From UBA1845 sp002338715 (GTDB taxonomy: Bacteria > Planctomycetota > Phycisphaerae > UBA1845): a stretch of DNA of 64,000 bases. Both the position numbers and the translations under genes were made by a program. Under the pieces are notes generated by a model. That model did no database searches. It was not told the DNA's origin and saw only the letters and a list, made by a program, of their open reading frames with translations. Positions 18,120 to 27,129 of this stretch are shown piece after piece; the stretch's first letter is position 1, and each line of letters starts with the position of its first letter. The stretch is from positions 124,001 to 188,000 of the forward strand of contig DAORAL010000003.1 in the NCBI GenBank assembly GCA_035344155.1. The letters are read 5' to 3'.

Positions 18120-19568
18120 ATGTCACAGATGCGACAAACCGCCGAGTCCGATCGAATTCCTTTTGCTCAGAAGCTGGCGTTTGGATTCGGGATGGCCACC
18201 CCGATCGCATTTGTAAACTCGGTCAACCAACTCACCAACCTTATCTACAACATCGCGCTCGGCGTCAGCCCCGTTTTGCTGGGCGTCGCTCAAATGATCC
18301 CGCGCCTTTGGGATGCGATTTCCGATCCGTTGGCTGGTTATCTTTCCGACAACACCCGAAGTCGATGGGGTCGAAGAAAACCGTACATCGTCATCGGCGG
18401 GATCAGTGTTGCGCTGACGTACGTGCTCGTCTGGACGGTTCCCAGCGGGCTGAGTGAAAACGCTGTATTTGCTTACTACCTCGGGATGAGTTTGCTCTTT
18501 TACACAGCCGTCACCGCCATGTCCGTCCCATTGGTTGCACTCGGTTGCGAAATGAGTGCGGACTATCACGAGCGGACTCGTCTCTTTGCATACGGAGGAT
18601 TCATTGGCAACGTCTTTGCAATCCTGACGCCGTGGATGTACTGGCTCGCGACGCAACCCTATCTGTTCGACGACGAGGTCGAGGGGATGAAAGTTGTCGC
18701 GATCTTTGTCGCTGGCATCATCCTGGCATCGGCGCTGGTCTCCGGAATTGTCTGCCGCGAACCAAAGATTGAGCAGGTTCGCAAGCAGCGGAAGATCAAG
18801 TTCTGGGCCAGCATCGCCGCGACGATGAAGAACAAGACGTACCTGCGCCTTATTGGCATCGTGTTCTGTGTGACTGCCGGTTTCAATCTCGTGAACAGTT
18901 TCGCCAACTACATCATGATTTACTACCTGTTCGACGGCGTGAAGGACAAGGCATCATTTATCATGGGCGTCAATGGAACCGCTTGGGCAATCGCCGCATT
19001 GATCGCGGTTTTTCCAATGGCTTGGACAAGCAAACGCCTCGGCAAGGCGAAGACCGTGCAGATTTCCGCGTTGATTATGTTGATTGGGTGCCTCCTCAAG
19101 ATCGTCTGCTACAACCGTACTTATCCCTGGTTGACGTTGATTCCCACCGTGTTGATCGCGATCGGCATGCTCGTGTTGTACACGATGGCTGGCGCGATGA
19201 TCGCGGACATTTGCGACGAAGATGAACTGGAAAACGGCGTCCGGCGGGAAGGCAGCTACTCCGCGGTATACAGCTGGTGGCTGAAGTTCGCGGTGTCCAC
19301 AGGAATTCTGATCGCGGGATTGTTGTTGGAATCAACGGGTTATACGAACGTCCTGGACCAACAGCACTCGTTGACACTGTTCTGGTTGCGGGCGTTTGAA
19401 ATCGGTTTGCCAGCGATCTTCTGCGCGATCGGATACCGCTTGTTGGCCAACTACCCGCTGACCGAAGACCGCGTTTACGAAATCAAAGAAGCGTTGGCCC
19501 GGCGGCATAAATTGGAAGATGCAGCCGAGGCTAATGGGCTTTCGGACAACCACACGACTGACGCGTGA
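18120..19568 (+). CDS. GPH-family (MelB-like) sugar:cation symporter
   Basis: 482 residues with about 12 membrane helices. The start is the ATG at 18120, 25 bases after the GH3 stop; the longer open frame only overlaps the GH3 gene. Features of the glycoside-pentoside-hexuronide:cation symporter family are AFGFGM near the N-terminus, PRLWDAISDPLAGYLSDNTRSRWGRRKPYI after helix 2, and MIADICDEDELENGVRREGSYSA near the C-terminus. It probably imports the glucose or glucobiose released by the neighbouring glycosidases. Its 3' end overlaps the 3' end of the convergent LacI gene by 38 bases. Confidence 0.9.
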   Translation: MSQMRQTAESDRIPFAQKLAFGFGMATPIAFVNSVNQLTNLIYNIALGVSPVLLGVAQMIPRLWDAISDPLAGYLSDNTRSRWGRRKPYIVIGGISVALTYVLVWTVPSGLSENAVFAYYLGMSLLFYTAVTAMSVPLVALGCEMSADYHERTRLFAYGGFIGNVFAILTPWMYWLATQPYLFDDEVEGMKVVAIFVAGIILASALVSGIVCREPKIEQVRKQRKIKFWASIAATMKNKTYLRLIGIVFCVTAGFNLVNSFANYIMIYYLFDGVKDKASFIMGVNGTAWAIAALIAVFPMAWTSKRLGKAKTVQISALIMLIGCLLKIVCYNRTYPWLTLIPTVLIAIGMLVLYTMAGAMIADICDEDELENGVRREGSYSAVYSWWLKFAVSTGILIAGLLLESTGYTNVLDQQHSLTLFWLRAFEIGLPAIFCAIGYRLLANYPLTEDRVYEIKEALARRHKLEDAAEANGLSDNHTTDA

Positions 19569-20547
19569 CGAGTTCGGGGCGCAGGGCGATGTGGCGTTTG
19601 GGCAGGGTGGGGTCGTCGAGGCGCTGACAGACCAGTTCGATTGCGGTCGCGCCCATCTCAGCCAGCGGAACGCGCACGGTGGTCAGTTGCGGGCGGGTCA
19701 TGCGGGCGATGCGCGTGTCGTCGAAACCCACCACCGCGATATCCCGAGGCACCCGCAGTTGCAGCGCGTGGGCCGCATCGATAAATCCGCAGGCCATCTC
19801 GTCGTTCGCCGCAAACACACAGTGCTTTTCACCCTTCCAGTTGGGCAGATGCTGAATCGCGAATGCGTACGCGGTGTCGTAGTCGTAGTCGAGGTGGTGC
19901 ACATCTTCGTTGCGAAATGGTGTACCCGTTTCGGCGAGGATTTCCTGATACGCCTTGAAACGTGCGATCGAGTCCATGTTCGTTTCCCAACCACCGACGA
20001 AGAAAATCCGCTTGGCATGGCAGGTGTTGATCAGGTGTCGCATCATCGCTGACGCGCCAGCCCGCTGGTCGATCACAACGCTGTCGTGCGATGTACCCGG
20101 TACGTCGGTGTCGATCAGCACGAGCGGCAGGTGAAGGTCGGCCAACGCTTGCTCAATGTGGTCGGTGACTTCCGCAACCATGATCGCGATGCCGTCCATG
20201 AACTGGCGCTGGCGCAAACTGCCGACGAGTCCGCGCGTATCCAGTGGATCGTGAGCCGACGACAACACGAGGCTGTACCCAAGCTCATGCGCCCGCAGAT
20301 TCGCCCCACGGATGATCCCGGAATAAAACTCACCGTGCATGTCGGGCAGGACCAGACCGATCATCTCGCTCTTGCGAAGCATCAAGCCGCGGGCGAAGGC
20401 GTTGGGGTGGTAACCGAGTTCGCGGATGGCGGCTTCGACGCGCTCGCGCGTTTGTGCGTTGACCAGTGCGGGGCGGTTGATCGTGCGCGAAACGGTGCTG
20501 ATCGATACGTTTGCCCGAAGGGCGACGTCTGAGATTGAGGCGGCCAT
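19531..20547 (-). CDS. LacI-family transcriptional regulator
   Basis: 338 residues from the ATG at 20547, with AGGAAGGAA six bases upstream. The N-terminal helix-turn-helix and hinge are canonical (SISDVALRANVSISTVSRTIN, then ERVEAAIRELGYHPNAFARGL). The type 1 periplasmic-binding-protein-like effector domain covers residues ~60-335 (IGLVLPDMHGEFYSGIIRGA, AVVGFDDTRIARMTRPQLTTV). It ends with a short Cys-x-Cys-Pro tail. Its surroundings suggest control of the beta-glucan region, and three matching palindromes lie upstream of GH3, GH94 and GH1. No such palindrome is seen in its own 66-base intergenic region with the divergent PF10091 gene, so autoregulation is not evident. Confidence 0.92.
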   Translation of the reverse strand: MAASISDVALRANVSISTVSRTINRPALVNAQTRERVEAAIRELGYHPNAFARGLMLRKSEMIGLVLPDMHGEFYSGIIRGANLRAHELGYSLVLSSAHDPLDTRGLVGSLRQRQFMDGIAIMVAEVTDHIEQALADLHLPLVLIDTDVPGTSHDSVVIDQRAGASAMMRHLINTCHAKRIFFVGGWETNMDSIARFKAYQEILAETGTPFRNEDVHHLDYDYDTAYAFAIQHLPNWKGEKHCVFAANDEMACGFIDAAHALQLRVPRDIAVVGFDDTRIARMTRPQLTTVRVPLAEMGATAIELVCQRLDDPTLPKRHIALRPELVTRQSCGCPKAH

Positions 20548-20613
20548 GCCGTGTTCCTTCCTGAACCACTGGTCTGTTGACATAGCCAGCGGGCCCTAGT
20601 ATCTGCTGACAGG

Positions 20614-22020
20614 ATGAATCGTCAACACATGTTATCGTTGCTGATAGGAACGTCGGTGTTTGCGGCCAATCCTTCGCCCGACATTTTGCGGTCTGACGAC
20701 ACGAAATCCGTTGCATCGTATCGTTTTTTGGGCGCGGACGAGAAGCTGCTCGACGACGTTCAGCGGGGTTGCTTCGAGTATCTCTGGCACGAAGTAAGAC
20801 CGCCCGCATATGTGGTCAAGGATCGCAAGAAAGCGCCGGTCGCGAGCGTTGCAGCCGTCGGGTTTCAGCTTTCGGCGATACCGATCGGCGTCGAACGCGG
20901 TTGGATCACGCGCGACGAGGGAGAGACGCGGGCGCTGGCGATTCTCGATGCGCTGCTTGGTCGAGACGACAACCGCCATGAAGGCATCTTCCTGCATTTC
21001 GTTGATCTGGAAACTGCCGGCCTGTCGACGACTGCTTACGAAGTGCTCGCGAGCACGATCGATACGTCGCTGTTGCTGCCCGGCGCGATGACCGTGTCGG
21101 AATATTTTGGCGGTAAGGTGCGTGAGCGTGCGGACCAGATGCTGCGTGAGGCGAACTGGCGCGCGTTTGTCGACAAGGCGAGCGGGCTGGTCTGCATGGG
21201 GTGGCGGCCCGACGATCGCAGCAAGATGAACGGTTCGGGTAAATATCACAAATCGCTGTGGCAACTGTCCAGCGCAGAAGAGCATCTGGTCTATTGGTTG
21301 GCGATTGGTTCACCGGTCGAAGCACACGCCGCCGATCCCAAGTCATACTACAAGCTTCGTCGCGAAATCAAGCAGCACGGCGACATGCAGCCGTACGTGG
21401 TGTCATGGAGTGGCACTTTGTTTCACTACTTCTTCGATCACTGCTGGATTGATTACCGATCGTTGGCGGCTGACAATCCCAAGGAATTTGGCGTTGACGC
21501 GCCGCGGGTGGATTGGTTTGAAAATTCGCGCCGGGCGGTCTTGACCCATCGGCAGCGATGCATCGAAGCCGCGAAGCAATTCAAGACGTTCGGTCCCAAT
21601 GTGTGGGGGCAAAGCGCGTGCGACGGTCCGGACGGATACGCGGTGCCCCATGTCGGGCCCAACATCTCGAACGACGACAAGTGGTTCGGTGGAATTGTCG
21701 CGCCTTATGCCGCGGCATCGGCGATCATGTTCACACCGGAAGAAAGCATGGCCGCCATTCGCGAAATGCGATCGTTGAAAGATGAGAACGGAAATCCTTT
21801 GATCTGGCGCGACCCGGCAAAGGGCGGATACGGGTTCGCCGACAGTTTCAATCTGGATCGCGGTTTTGTCAGCGACGATTACGTGGGTATCGATGAAGGG
21901 CCGATGATCCTGGCGATCGAGAACGCGCGGACGGGTTTGATCTGGCGGTTGTTCATGCAGCATCCAGCCAGTCAGCGGGCGGTTGGGCGGTTGAAGCTCT
22001 CAAAGGCGGCGGACCGTTAG
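20614..22020 (+). CDS. PF10091 'glycoamylase' family enzyme, GH144-related
   Basis: 468 residues with a short hydrophobic N-terminus (MLSLLIGTSVFAA) that could be a signal peptide. The body is an all-helical (alpha/alpha)6-type domain from residue ~40. Motifs shared with the second family member at 24835-27129 are 'CFEYLW', 'ISNDDKWFGGIVAPYAAASAIMF', 'ESMAAIREM', 'GGYGFADSFNL', and 'YVGIDEGPMILAIENARTGLIWRLFM'. PF10091 includes the endo-beta-1,2-glucanases and sophorohydrolases of GH144 (family knowledge recalled, not searched). Substrate here is inferred from the GH94/GH3/GH1 context. It is transcribed divergently from the LacI gene. Confidence 0.75.
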   Translation: MNRQHMLSLLIGTSVFAANPSPDILRSDDTKSVASYRFLGADEKLLDDVQRGCFEYLWHEVRPPAYVVKDRKKAPVASVAAVGFQLSAIPIGVERGWITRDEGETRALAILDALLGRDDNRHEGIFLHFVDLETAGLSTTAYEVLASTIDTSLLLPGAMTVSEYFGGKVRERADQMLREANWRAFVDKASGLVCMGWRPDDRSKMNGSGKYHKSLWQLSSAEEHLVYWLAIGSPVEAHAADPKSYYKLRREIKQHGDMQPYVVSWSGTLFHYFFDHCWIDYRSLAADNPKEFGVDAPRVDWFENSRRAVLTHRQRCIEAAKQFKTFGPNVWGQSACDGPDGYAVPHVGPNISNDDKWFGGIVAPYAAASAIMFTPEESMAAIREMRSLKDENGNPLIWRDPAKGGYGFADSFNLDRGFVSDDYVGIDEGPMILAIENARTGLIWRLFMQHPASQRAVGRLKLSKAADR

Positions 22021-22332
22021 CGATTGAAACGTTGACGGTAGTTCGCATAATCAGGGCATATGCATTCGGGCCAAAGCATTAACGGAACACAAGTTAAGGG
22101 CCAATTCGGGGTGACCTGCCCGAGCGGGTTTGCGTGGAGACGGTTATAGGACGCCATCTTGCGATAGCGAGTTTGCGATTGATCGTATCCGGCGGATGGG
22201 TTAGGATGAAAGCGCTTTCAGTATGCCCAGCGATGGGGCGGCAGAAACCTCGATCCACCTCGCTTCAACTGACGTTGCGACGGGCGGTTTCGATTTGGGT
22301 TTGGGAGACCCGCCTCGGAAAGGATCCGTTCC
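22021..22332. other. Intergenic region with GH94 promoter and operator
   Basis: 312 bases between the PF10091 gene and the GH94 gene on the same strand. It contains a promoter-like pair and a perfect LacI-type palindrome (listed separately), then a ~110-base leader. No further gene is evident. Confidence 0.5.
22179..22220 (+). promoter_or_regulatory. Promoter-like pair with perfect LacI operator, site 2 (GH94 gene)
   Basis: TTGATC at 22179-22184 and TAGGAT at 22202-22207 are separated by 17 bases, as expected of a sigma-70-type promoter. The perfect 14-bp palindrome TGAAAGC-GCTTTCA occupies 22207-22220, directly after the -10 element and over the likely start of transcription. This is a classical repressor position. 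The GH94 start is 112 bases further downstream. Confidence 0.65.
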
Positions 22333-24756
22333 ATGACCATTGCAACAACCCCGCATTCCCATCTGGGCGGTGCGGTTGATTTGAAAAATCTCTTGCCCAA
22401 TCGATACGGTCATTTTTCACCCGATGGTCGGGAATACCAGATCACCGACTGGCGCACACCGCGCCCATGGGTCAACATCATCGGCAACACGCGGCAGGGG
22501 TTGGCCGTCAGTCAAACCGGCAGCGGTTTCAGTTGGATCGACAACTCGCAACTCGGCGTCATCACCCGTTGGCAGCAGGAATTCGTTCAGGATTCGTCCG
22601 GCAAGTTCCTTTACGTGCGCGATGCAGACAAGAAAGATGTGTGGTCGCTCGCGCCCGCACCATGTTGGCCGGCGTATGACGAGTTCCTCTGTCGTCACGG
22701 ACTCGGCTACACCGTTTTTGAAACCACGATCAAAGGCATCAACGCAAAGTGGACGCTGTGGGTCGATCCGGTCACGACGGCTGAGCTTTGGCTGGTCGAG
22801 TTAAAGAATCTTTCCGATGGTCCGCGACGACTCGAGTTGTGCGGGGCGCTGGAGTGGAATTGTGGTGTCGCACCGTCGCCGCGCCGCGAGTTCCACAAGC
22901 TCTTTCTCGAAACGCATTACGACCTGGACCGCCGCGCAATCATCGCCCGCAACCACATGTGGGAAGTGAATCACAAAAAGTATGGCCACTGGAATCGCCC
23001 CTGGCCTTTTGTTGCTGCGTTTTCCGCGACCGAACCCGTGCAAGCCGCACAAGGCGACAAAGCTGAGTTCGCCGGGCGCTATCGCGGGATGGACAAACCG
23101 GCAGCGCTTGAAGCCAACAACTGGCAGCCGCGTTTCGGACGGCATCAGGATCCGATCGGGGCGCTGCGCTGTGAGGTTGAACTTCGCGGCGGCGAGTCGC
23201 GCACGATGGGCTTCGTGATTGCGGCGGCTGACGATGACGATGCGTTGGCGAATGTGCTCAAGCAGTTTGAATCGTGCGACGCGATCGCCAATTCGCTCGA
23301 AAGCGTGAAGCAGGATTGGGTCGAGCGGTTGTCGGAGCATCGCATCGAAACGCCCGATCCCAGCATCGATCTGTTGACCAACGATTGGCTGCGCTATCAA
23401 GCGATCGTCGGGCGCATGTGGGGGCGCGGTGGATATTATCAGCAGAGCGGGGCGTATGGTTTCCGCGATCAGTTGCAGGATTCGCAGGTCTGGCTGACGA
23501 TCGATCCGGAGAAGTGTCGCGAGCAAATCAACCTGCACGCGTCACATCAGTTCAAAGATGGATCGGTGTATCACTGGTGGCATCCGCTTAGTGAAGACGG
23601 TTTGATCACGACGATGACGGATGACCTGCTGTGGCTGGCGTTTGTGTCGGCCAACTACATCCGCGAAACTGGCGATGTTTCGATCCTCTGCGACGAAACG
23701 CCGTTTCTCGATGACAAGAATCCCGCAACGCTTCGCGAGCACGTGTTCCGTGCGTTCGAGCGCGTTTTTCGCAGGACGAGTCCGCGCGGTTTGCCGTACA
23801 TCGGCGCCGGCGATTGGAACGATGGATTGAGTGCGGCTGGCTTGCAGGAAAAAGGCGAGTCGATTTGGCTTGGGCATTTCTTTGCGGGCATCCTTGGTGA
23901 CTGGGCGCACATCCTGACGTCATTGGGCGAGCAGGATGAGGCCAACGTGCTCCGGCAGCGTCGGGCGAAGTTGGTTGCGGCGATTAATGAACACGGGTGG
24001 GATGGCGAATGGTATTCACGCGCGACGCTCGACGACGGTTCCAAACTCGGTAGCGCCGAATGCGATGCCGGTAAGATTTTCCTCAACGCGCAGACCTGGG
24101 CGATCCTCAACAACATCGCCGATGCACCGCGGGCCGAGCAGTGTTGGAAAGCTGTCTGCGAAAACCTCGTCAGCGAAGCCGGCGCGTTGCTGTTGGCACC
24201 TGCATTCACCAAGCCGGCAGAGCAGATCGGTTACATCACCCGTTATGCACCGGGGCTCCGTGAGAATGGCGGGGTCTATACGCACGCGGCGACCTGGGCG
24301 ATCGCAGCCGCTGCAAAGATGCGCGATCACGAAACGCTTGGGCAACTGCTAACTGCGATCAATCCGACCAACAAGGATCCGGAGCGTTACTGGGCTGAGC
24401 CTTACGTGACGCCGGGCAATGTGGACGGACCCCTTTCGCCGAACTTCGGCCGCGGTGGTTGGACGTGGTACACCGGATCAGCGGCTTGGCTCCACCGGGT
24501 GATTTGCGAGTGGGTGCTTGGCGTGCGTCCGACCTGGGAAGGGTTGCTCGTCGATCCGTGTATGCCGAAGGGTTGGACGACCGCGAAGATCACGCGCCCC
24601 TATCGCGGCAACGTATACGACATACAAATCGACGTGACGAATCAAAACGGCAAGCAAGCGAAGTTGACGCTCGACGGCAAAGAGATTTCCGGAAATGTGA
24701 TCCCGCCAACGAAGGTGACGGGTCAGCGACACCAAGTCAAATTGCAATACGTGTAG
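22333..24756 (+). CDS. GH94 glycoside phosphorylase (cellobiose/oligoglucan phosphorylase family)
   Basis: 807 residues, cytoplasmic (no signal), with AAAGGA upstream. The N-terminal beta domain recognises the family start (RYGHFSPDGREYQITDWRTP and GTRQGLAVSQTGSGFSW-like segment). The (alpha/alpha)6 domain holds GAYGFRDQLQDSQ, a His/Trp-rich phosphate and sugar region (DGSVYHWWHPLSEDGL), and the catalytic-acid motif IGAGDWNDGL (Asp494-Trp-Asn-Asp497). A C-terminal jelly-roll follows (GGWTWYTGSAAW). It cleaves a beta-glucosidic bond with phosphate to give glucose 1-phosphate. Length (~800) fits cellobiose phosphorylase better than the larger ~1100-residue beta-1,2-oligoglucan phosphorylases, but linkage specificity cannot be read reliably here. 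Confidence 0.9.
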   Translation: MTIATTPHSHLGGAVDLKNLLPNRYGHFSPDGREYQITDWRTPRPWVNIIGNTRQGLAVSQTGSGFSWIDNSQLGVITRWQQEFVQDSSGKFLYVRDADKKDVWSLAPAPCWPAYDEFLCRHGLGYTVFETTIKGINAKWTLWVDPVTTAELWLVELKNLSDGPRRLELCGALEWNCGVAPSPRREFHKLFLETHYDLDRRAIIARNHMWEVNHKKYGHWNRPWPFVAAFSATEPVQAAQGDKAEFAGRYRGMDKPAALEANNWQPRFGRHQDPIGALRCEVELRGGESRTMGFVIAAADDDDALANVLKQFESCDAIANSLESVKQDWVERLSEHRIETPDPSIDLLTNDWLRYQAIVGRMWGRGGYYQQSGAYGFRDQLQDSQVWLTIDPEKCREQINLHASHQFKDGSVYHWWHPLSEDGLITTMTDDLLWLAFVSANYIRETGDVSILCDETPFLDDKNPATLREHVFRAFERVFRRTSPRGLPYIGAGDWNDGLSAAGLQEKGESIWLGHFFAGILGDWAHILTSLGEQDEANVLRQRRAKLVAAINEHGWDGEWYSRATLDDGSKLGSAECDAGKIFLNAQTWAILNNIADAPRAEQCWKAVCENLVSEAGALLLAPAFTKPAEQIGYITRYAPGLRENGGVYTHAATWAIAAAAKMRDHETLGQLLTAINPTNKDPERYWAEPYVTPGNVDGPLSPNFGRGGWTWYTGSAAWLHRVICEWVLGVRPTWEGLLVDPCMPKGWTTAKITRPYRGNVYDIQIDVTNQNGKQAKLTLDGKEISGNVIPPTKVTGQRHQVKLQYV

Positions 24757-24761
24757 TTGTC

Positions 24762-24835
24762 GGGTGGGCCATGCCCACCATGTCGTTGGCGTTTGAGAAT
24801 GTTGGCAATCAAACGGCGGTGGGCACGGCCCACCC
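24762..24835. repeat. Inverted repeat, REP-like, between convergent genes
   Basis: The left arm GGGTGGGCCATGCCCACC (24762-24779) and right arm GGTGGGCACGGCCCACCC (24818-24835) are inverted copies matching at 17 of 18 positions, with 38 bases between. The left arm can itself fold, GGTGGGC/GCCCACC around CAT. It fills the 78-base gap between the GH94 stop and the stop of the convergent gene, touching the latter's stop codon. It could act as a two-way terminator, and it resembles dispersed GTGGGC...GCCCAC repeats common in planctomycete genomes. Confidence 0.7.
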
Positions 24836-27129
24836 TACGGTGTGTCGTATAGCGTGATGAAGGTTACCGCATCGTAAAGATCGACGTCCCCATCATTGTC
24901 CAGATCCGAATCGGCGAATTCGCCGGCAGAGCATCCGGCGGGCGGCGTCGTCGTGTTGGGCCCACCAATACACTCGGCAAACACCGCGTAGTCCGCACCA
25001 TCGATGTCGCCATCGGTGTCGAAGTCCACTTCAAAGTACATCCCGATCGCCGTCATCATCGGGCGAATCTCGGGGTTGGACATGAAAACCCGCCAGCACA
25101 AACCGGTGCGGTAGTTTTCGATCATCGGCGCGATGGGCCCCTGGTCGATCGCGATGTAACCCGGTGCGATCCAATTCTCACCGGGATGGTACGCGTCATA
25201 GAAGCCGGCTGGTCCGAGCAGCGATGACCCGTAGGTGTCGTAGAAGTATCGCATTGTCGCCAATGATTCTTCCGGCGTGTATGGCGTGGCGCTCGCAGCC
25301 GCTGTCGGTGAAATCGTTCCGTTGTCGTTGGTCGGTGAGTGAGCGCTGTACCCGAACGGATCGAAGCTTGCGGTCAAGCCCCATCCGAACGCATTGTACC
25401 CGACGAAGTCGTTGGGGTTGTCGATCGCGTATTCGCGATGAAGCAGGGAGATGTTGCGGGCGTTCTCGAAATAGTTGGTGTGGCTGTCACGCTTGTATCG
25501 TGGGTCGAAACCGAGATTGGAATAGTGCGTGAAGAACAGCGGTCCGCCGCCGATCGGTCCAACATCCTGCGTGATACCGTAGAACGTGTTGCCATTGTCA
25601 TACCCGCCGACGCCTGCCCAGCCCGACGTATACGCCGCTGCCGGCATGGGGTGGGTCGGTGATGCAACCGCGAGCAGGTACACCATCATCGCCTCATTGT
25701 AGCCGCGCACCTGATGATTCAGCGCGAAATCAAAATCGGGCGACCAGTGCCAGTACAAGATATTGCTGCCCGGGAAGCGGCGATACCAATCCCATTCGAC
25801 GCCTTCCCACATGCTCGTCGCCCGCGAACGAATCTCAACTTCAACCGGATCGACCGGATCATCGAAGTACTGGCGAACGGACAAAATGCCTTCGACGAGA
25901 AATGCCGTCTCGACCAGGTCGCCACCGTTGTCCATCGCGCCTGCGAATGCAATGGTTGCACCGGTGACGCCGTTGTAGTGATGCGACCATGCACCGTGAT
26001 ATCGCGGTGTTGTGTCTTCAAGGAACGTGAGGATTTGAAGGACGCGGGCTGCGATGTCGGCGCGGGTTTCGTATCCGCGTTCAGCCCCAACGATGAACGT
26101 GATCAAACCCATTCCAGTGCCACCAGTTGTCACTGTGTTGAGCGAATGGCCCATGTTGATGCCTTCGCGGGCCAACCCGCAATTGGGATGACCGAAGTTC
26201 CAGAAATAACGGAAGTGGCTTTCCTGGATCAGGTCAAGCAGGGCGTCATCGGTCAGTCCGTTGTAGGCGGCTTCGACCACCGTGCTGTTGGCCAACTCGT
26301 TACCACCGACTTGCGTGGCGACGTAGTAATAGCCGGTCGGTGCGCCCGGTCCGACGTTGTCGCGGTAGCTGGTGGTGGTCAGCGGTGGGCCATTGAGTTT
26401 AACGAATGGTCCGCCGACATTGTCGCCGCGGTAGACGTTGTAGCCGTCAAGCCCGGGTTCATCCGACGCATTCCACGCGAGGTCGACATGGTCTTCGAAT
26501 GCGACCAATGCGAGTTCGCTTGGTTGTGGTGGGTCTTGCGGATTCCGCAGTCGCATGTTGTCGACGAAAACCGTTCCGGTTGAGCCGGCTAAGTTCTCAA
26601 AGACGAACGCGAAGATGTCATTCAAGCCGGTTTGCGATCGGTTTGAAACGTCGAGTGAAACCGTAGTCCACACGTCGGCTGTGATTGGAAGTGACGTGGC
26701 TTGTTGCCAGTTGTCGGGCGGGTTCCAGGATGGACTCCACACGCCCATGATGCCGGGGATCATTGACGGGGTAACCGCGTAAACGTCTACGAGCAACTCA
26801 TCGTTGCCATCGAGGTCATACGTGGTTGAAGACCAGTTGTGGCGAATCTCGAACTTGCCGTCGAGTTCGTTGACGAGGTCCAACCGCAGCATGAATCCGC
26901 CATCGGTCGCAGTCGGTGCGCCCCCGGTGCCCGACGCGACGATCGAAAGAGACAAGCCGGCATCACCCGCATTGGGCGTGACGGTGAGGTCGGTTTCAGA
27001 GGGTTCGTAGCTGGCCAGCGGCGTGAAGATGTCGGCGCGTGCGAATGTCGTGAAAATCGCCAAGACGCATCCGACCAACGGGACGAGGCGCGCGTGATGC
27101 CGTGTTGAAGTGTTTATGATTCCATGCAT
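24835..27129 (-). CDS. Secreted modular PF10091 (GH144-related) enzyme with dockerin-type tail
   Basis: 764 residues. The signal peptide ends near FARA (~32). A beta-sandwich carbohydrate-binding-like domain lies at ~33-195 and a fibronectin III domain at ~200-285 (VDLAWNASDEPGLDGYNVYRG-like). The PF10091 catalytic-type domain spans ~290-690 (SHFRYFWNFGHP, TGMGLITFIVGAERGY, FTHYSNLGFDPRY, YTPEESLATMRYF, IAIDQGPIAPMIENYRTG). An Asp-rich EF-hand tail (~700-764, FDTDGDIDGADYAVFAEC and DLDNDGDVDLYDA) ends it. GGGGAA precedes the start. The start overlaps the 3' end of the GH1 gene by 16 bases, so the two form an operon. It would attack a polymer outside the cell, while its paralogue at 20614 lacks the accessory domains. 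Confidence 0.82.
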   Translation of the reverse strand: MHGIINTSTRHHARLVPLVGCVLAIFTTFARADIFTPLASYEPSETDLTVTPNAGDAGLSLSIVASGTGGAPTATDGGFMLRLDLVNELDGKFEIRHNWSSTTYDLDGNDELLVDVYAVTPSMIPGIMGVWSPSWNPPDNWQQATSLPITADVWTTVSLDVSNRSQTGLNDIFAFVFENLAGSTGTVFVDNMRLRNPQDPPQPSELALVAFEDHVDLAWNASDEPGLDGYNVYRGDNVGGPFVKLNGPPLTTTSYRDNVGPGAPTGYYYVATQVGGNELANSTVVEAAYNGLTDDALLDLIQESHFRYFWNFGHPNCGLAREGINMGHSLNTVTTGGTGMGLITFIVGAERGYETRADIAARVLQILTFLEDTTPRYHGAWSHHYNGVTGATIAFAGAMDNGGDLVETAFLVEGILSVRQYFDDPVDPVEVEIRSRATSMWEGVEWDWYRRFPGSNILYWHWSPDFDFALNHQVRGYNEAMMVYLLAVASPTHPMPAAAYTSGWAGVGGYDNGNTFYGITQDVGPIGGGPLFFTHYSNLGFDPRYKRDSHTNYFENARNISLLHREYAIDNPNDFVGYNAFGWGLTASFDPFGYSAHSPTNDNGTISPTAAASATPYTPEESLATMRYFYDTYGSSLLGPAGFYDAYHPGENWIAPGYIAIDQGPIAPMIENYRTGLCWRVFMSNPEIRPMMTAIGMYFEVDFDTDGDIDGADYAVFAECIGGPNTTTPPAGCSAGEFADSDLDNDGDVDLYDAVTFITLYDTP

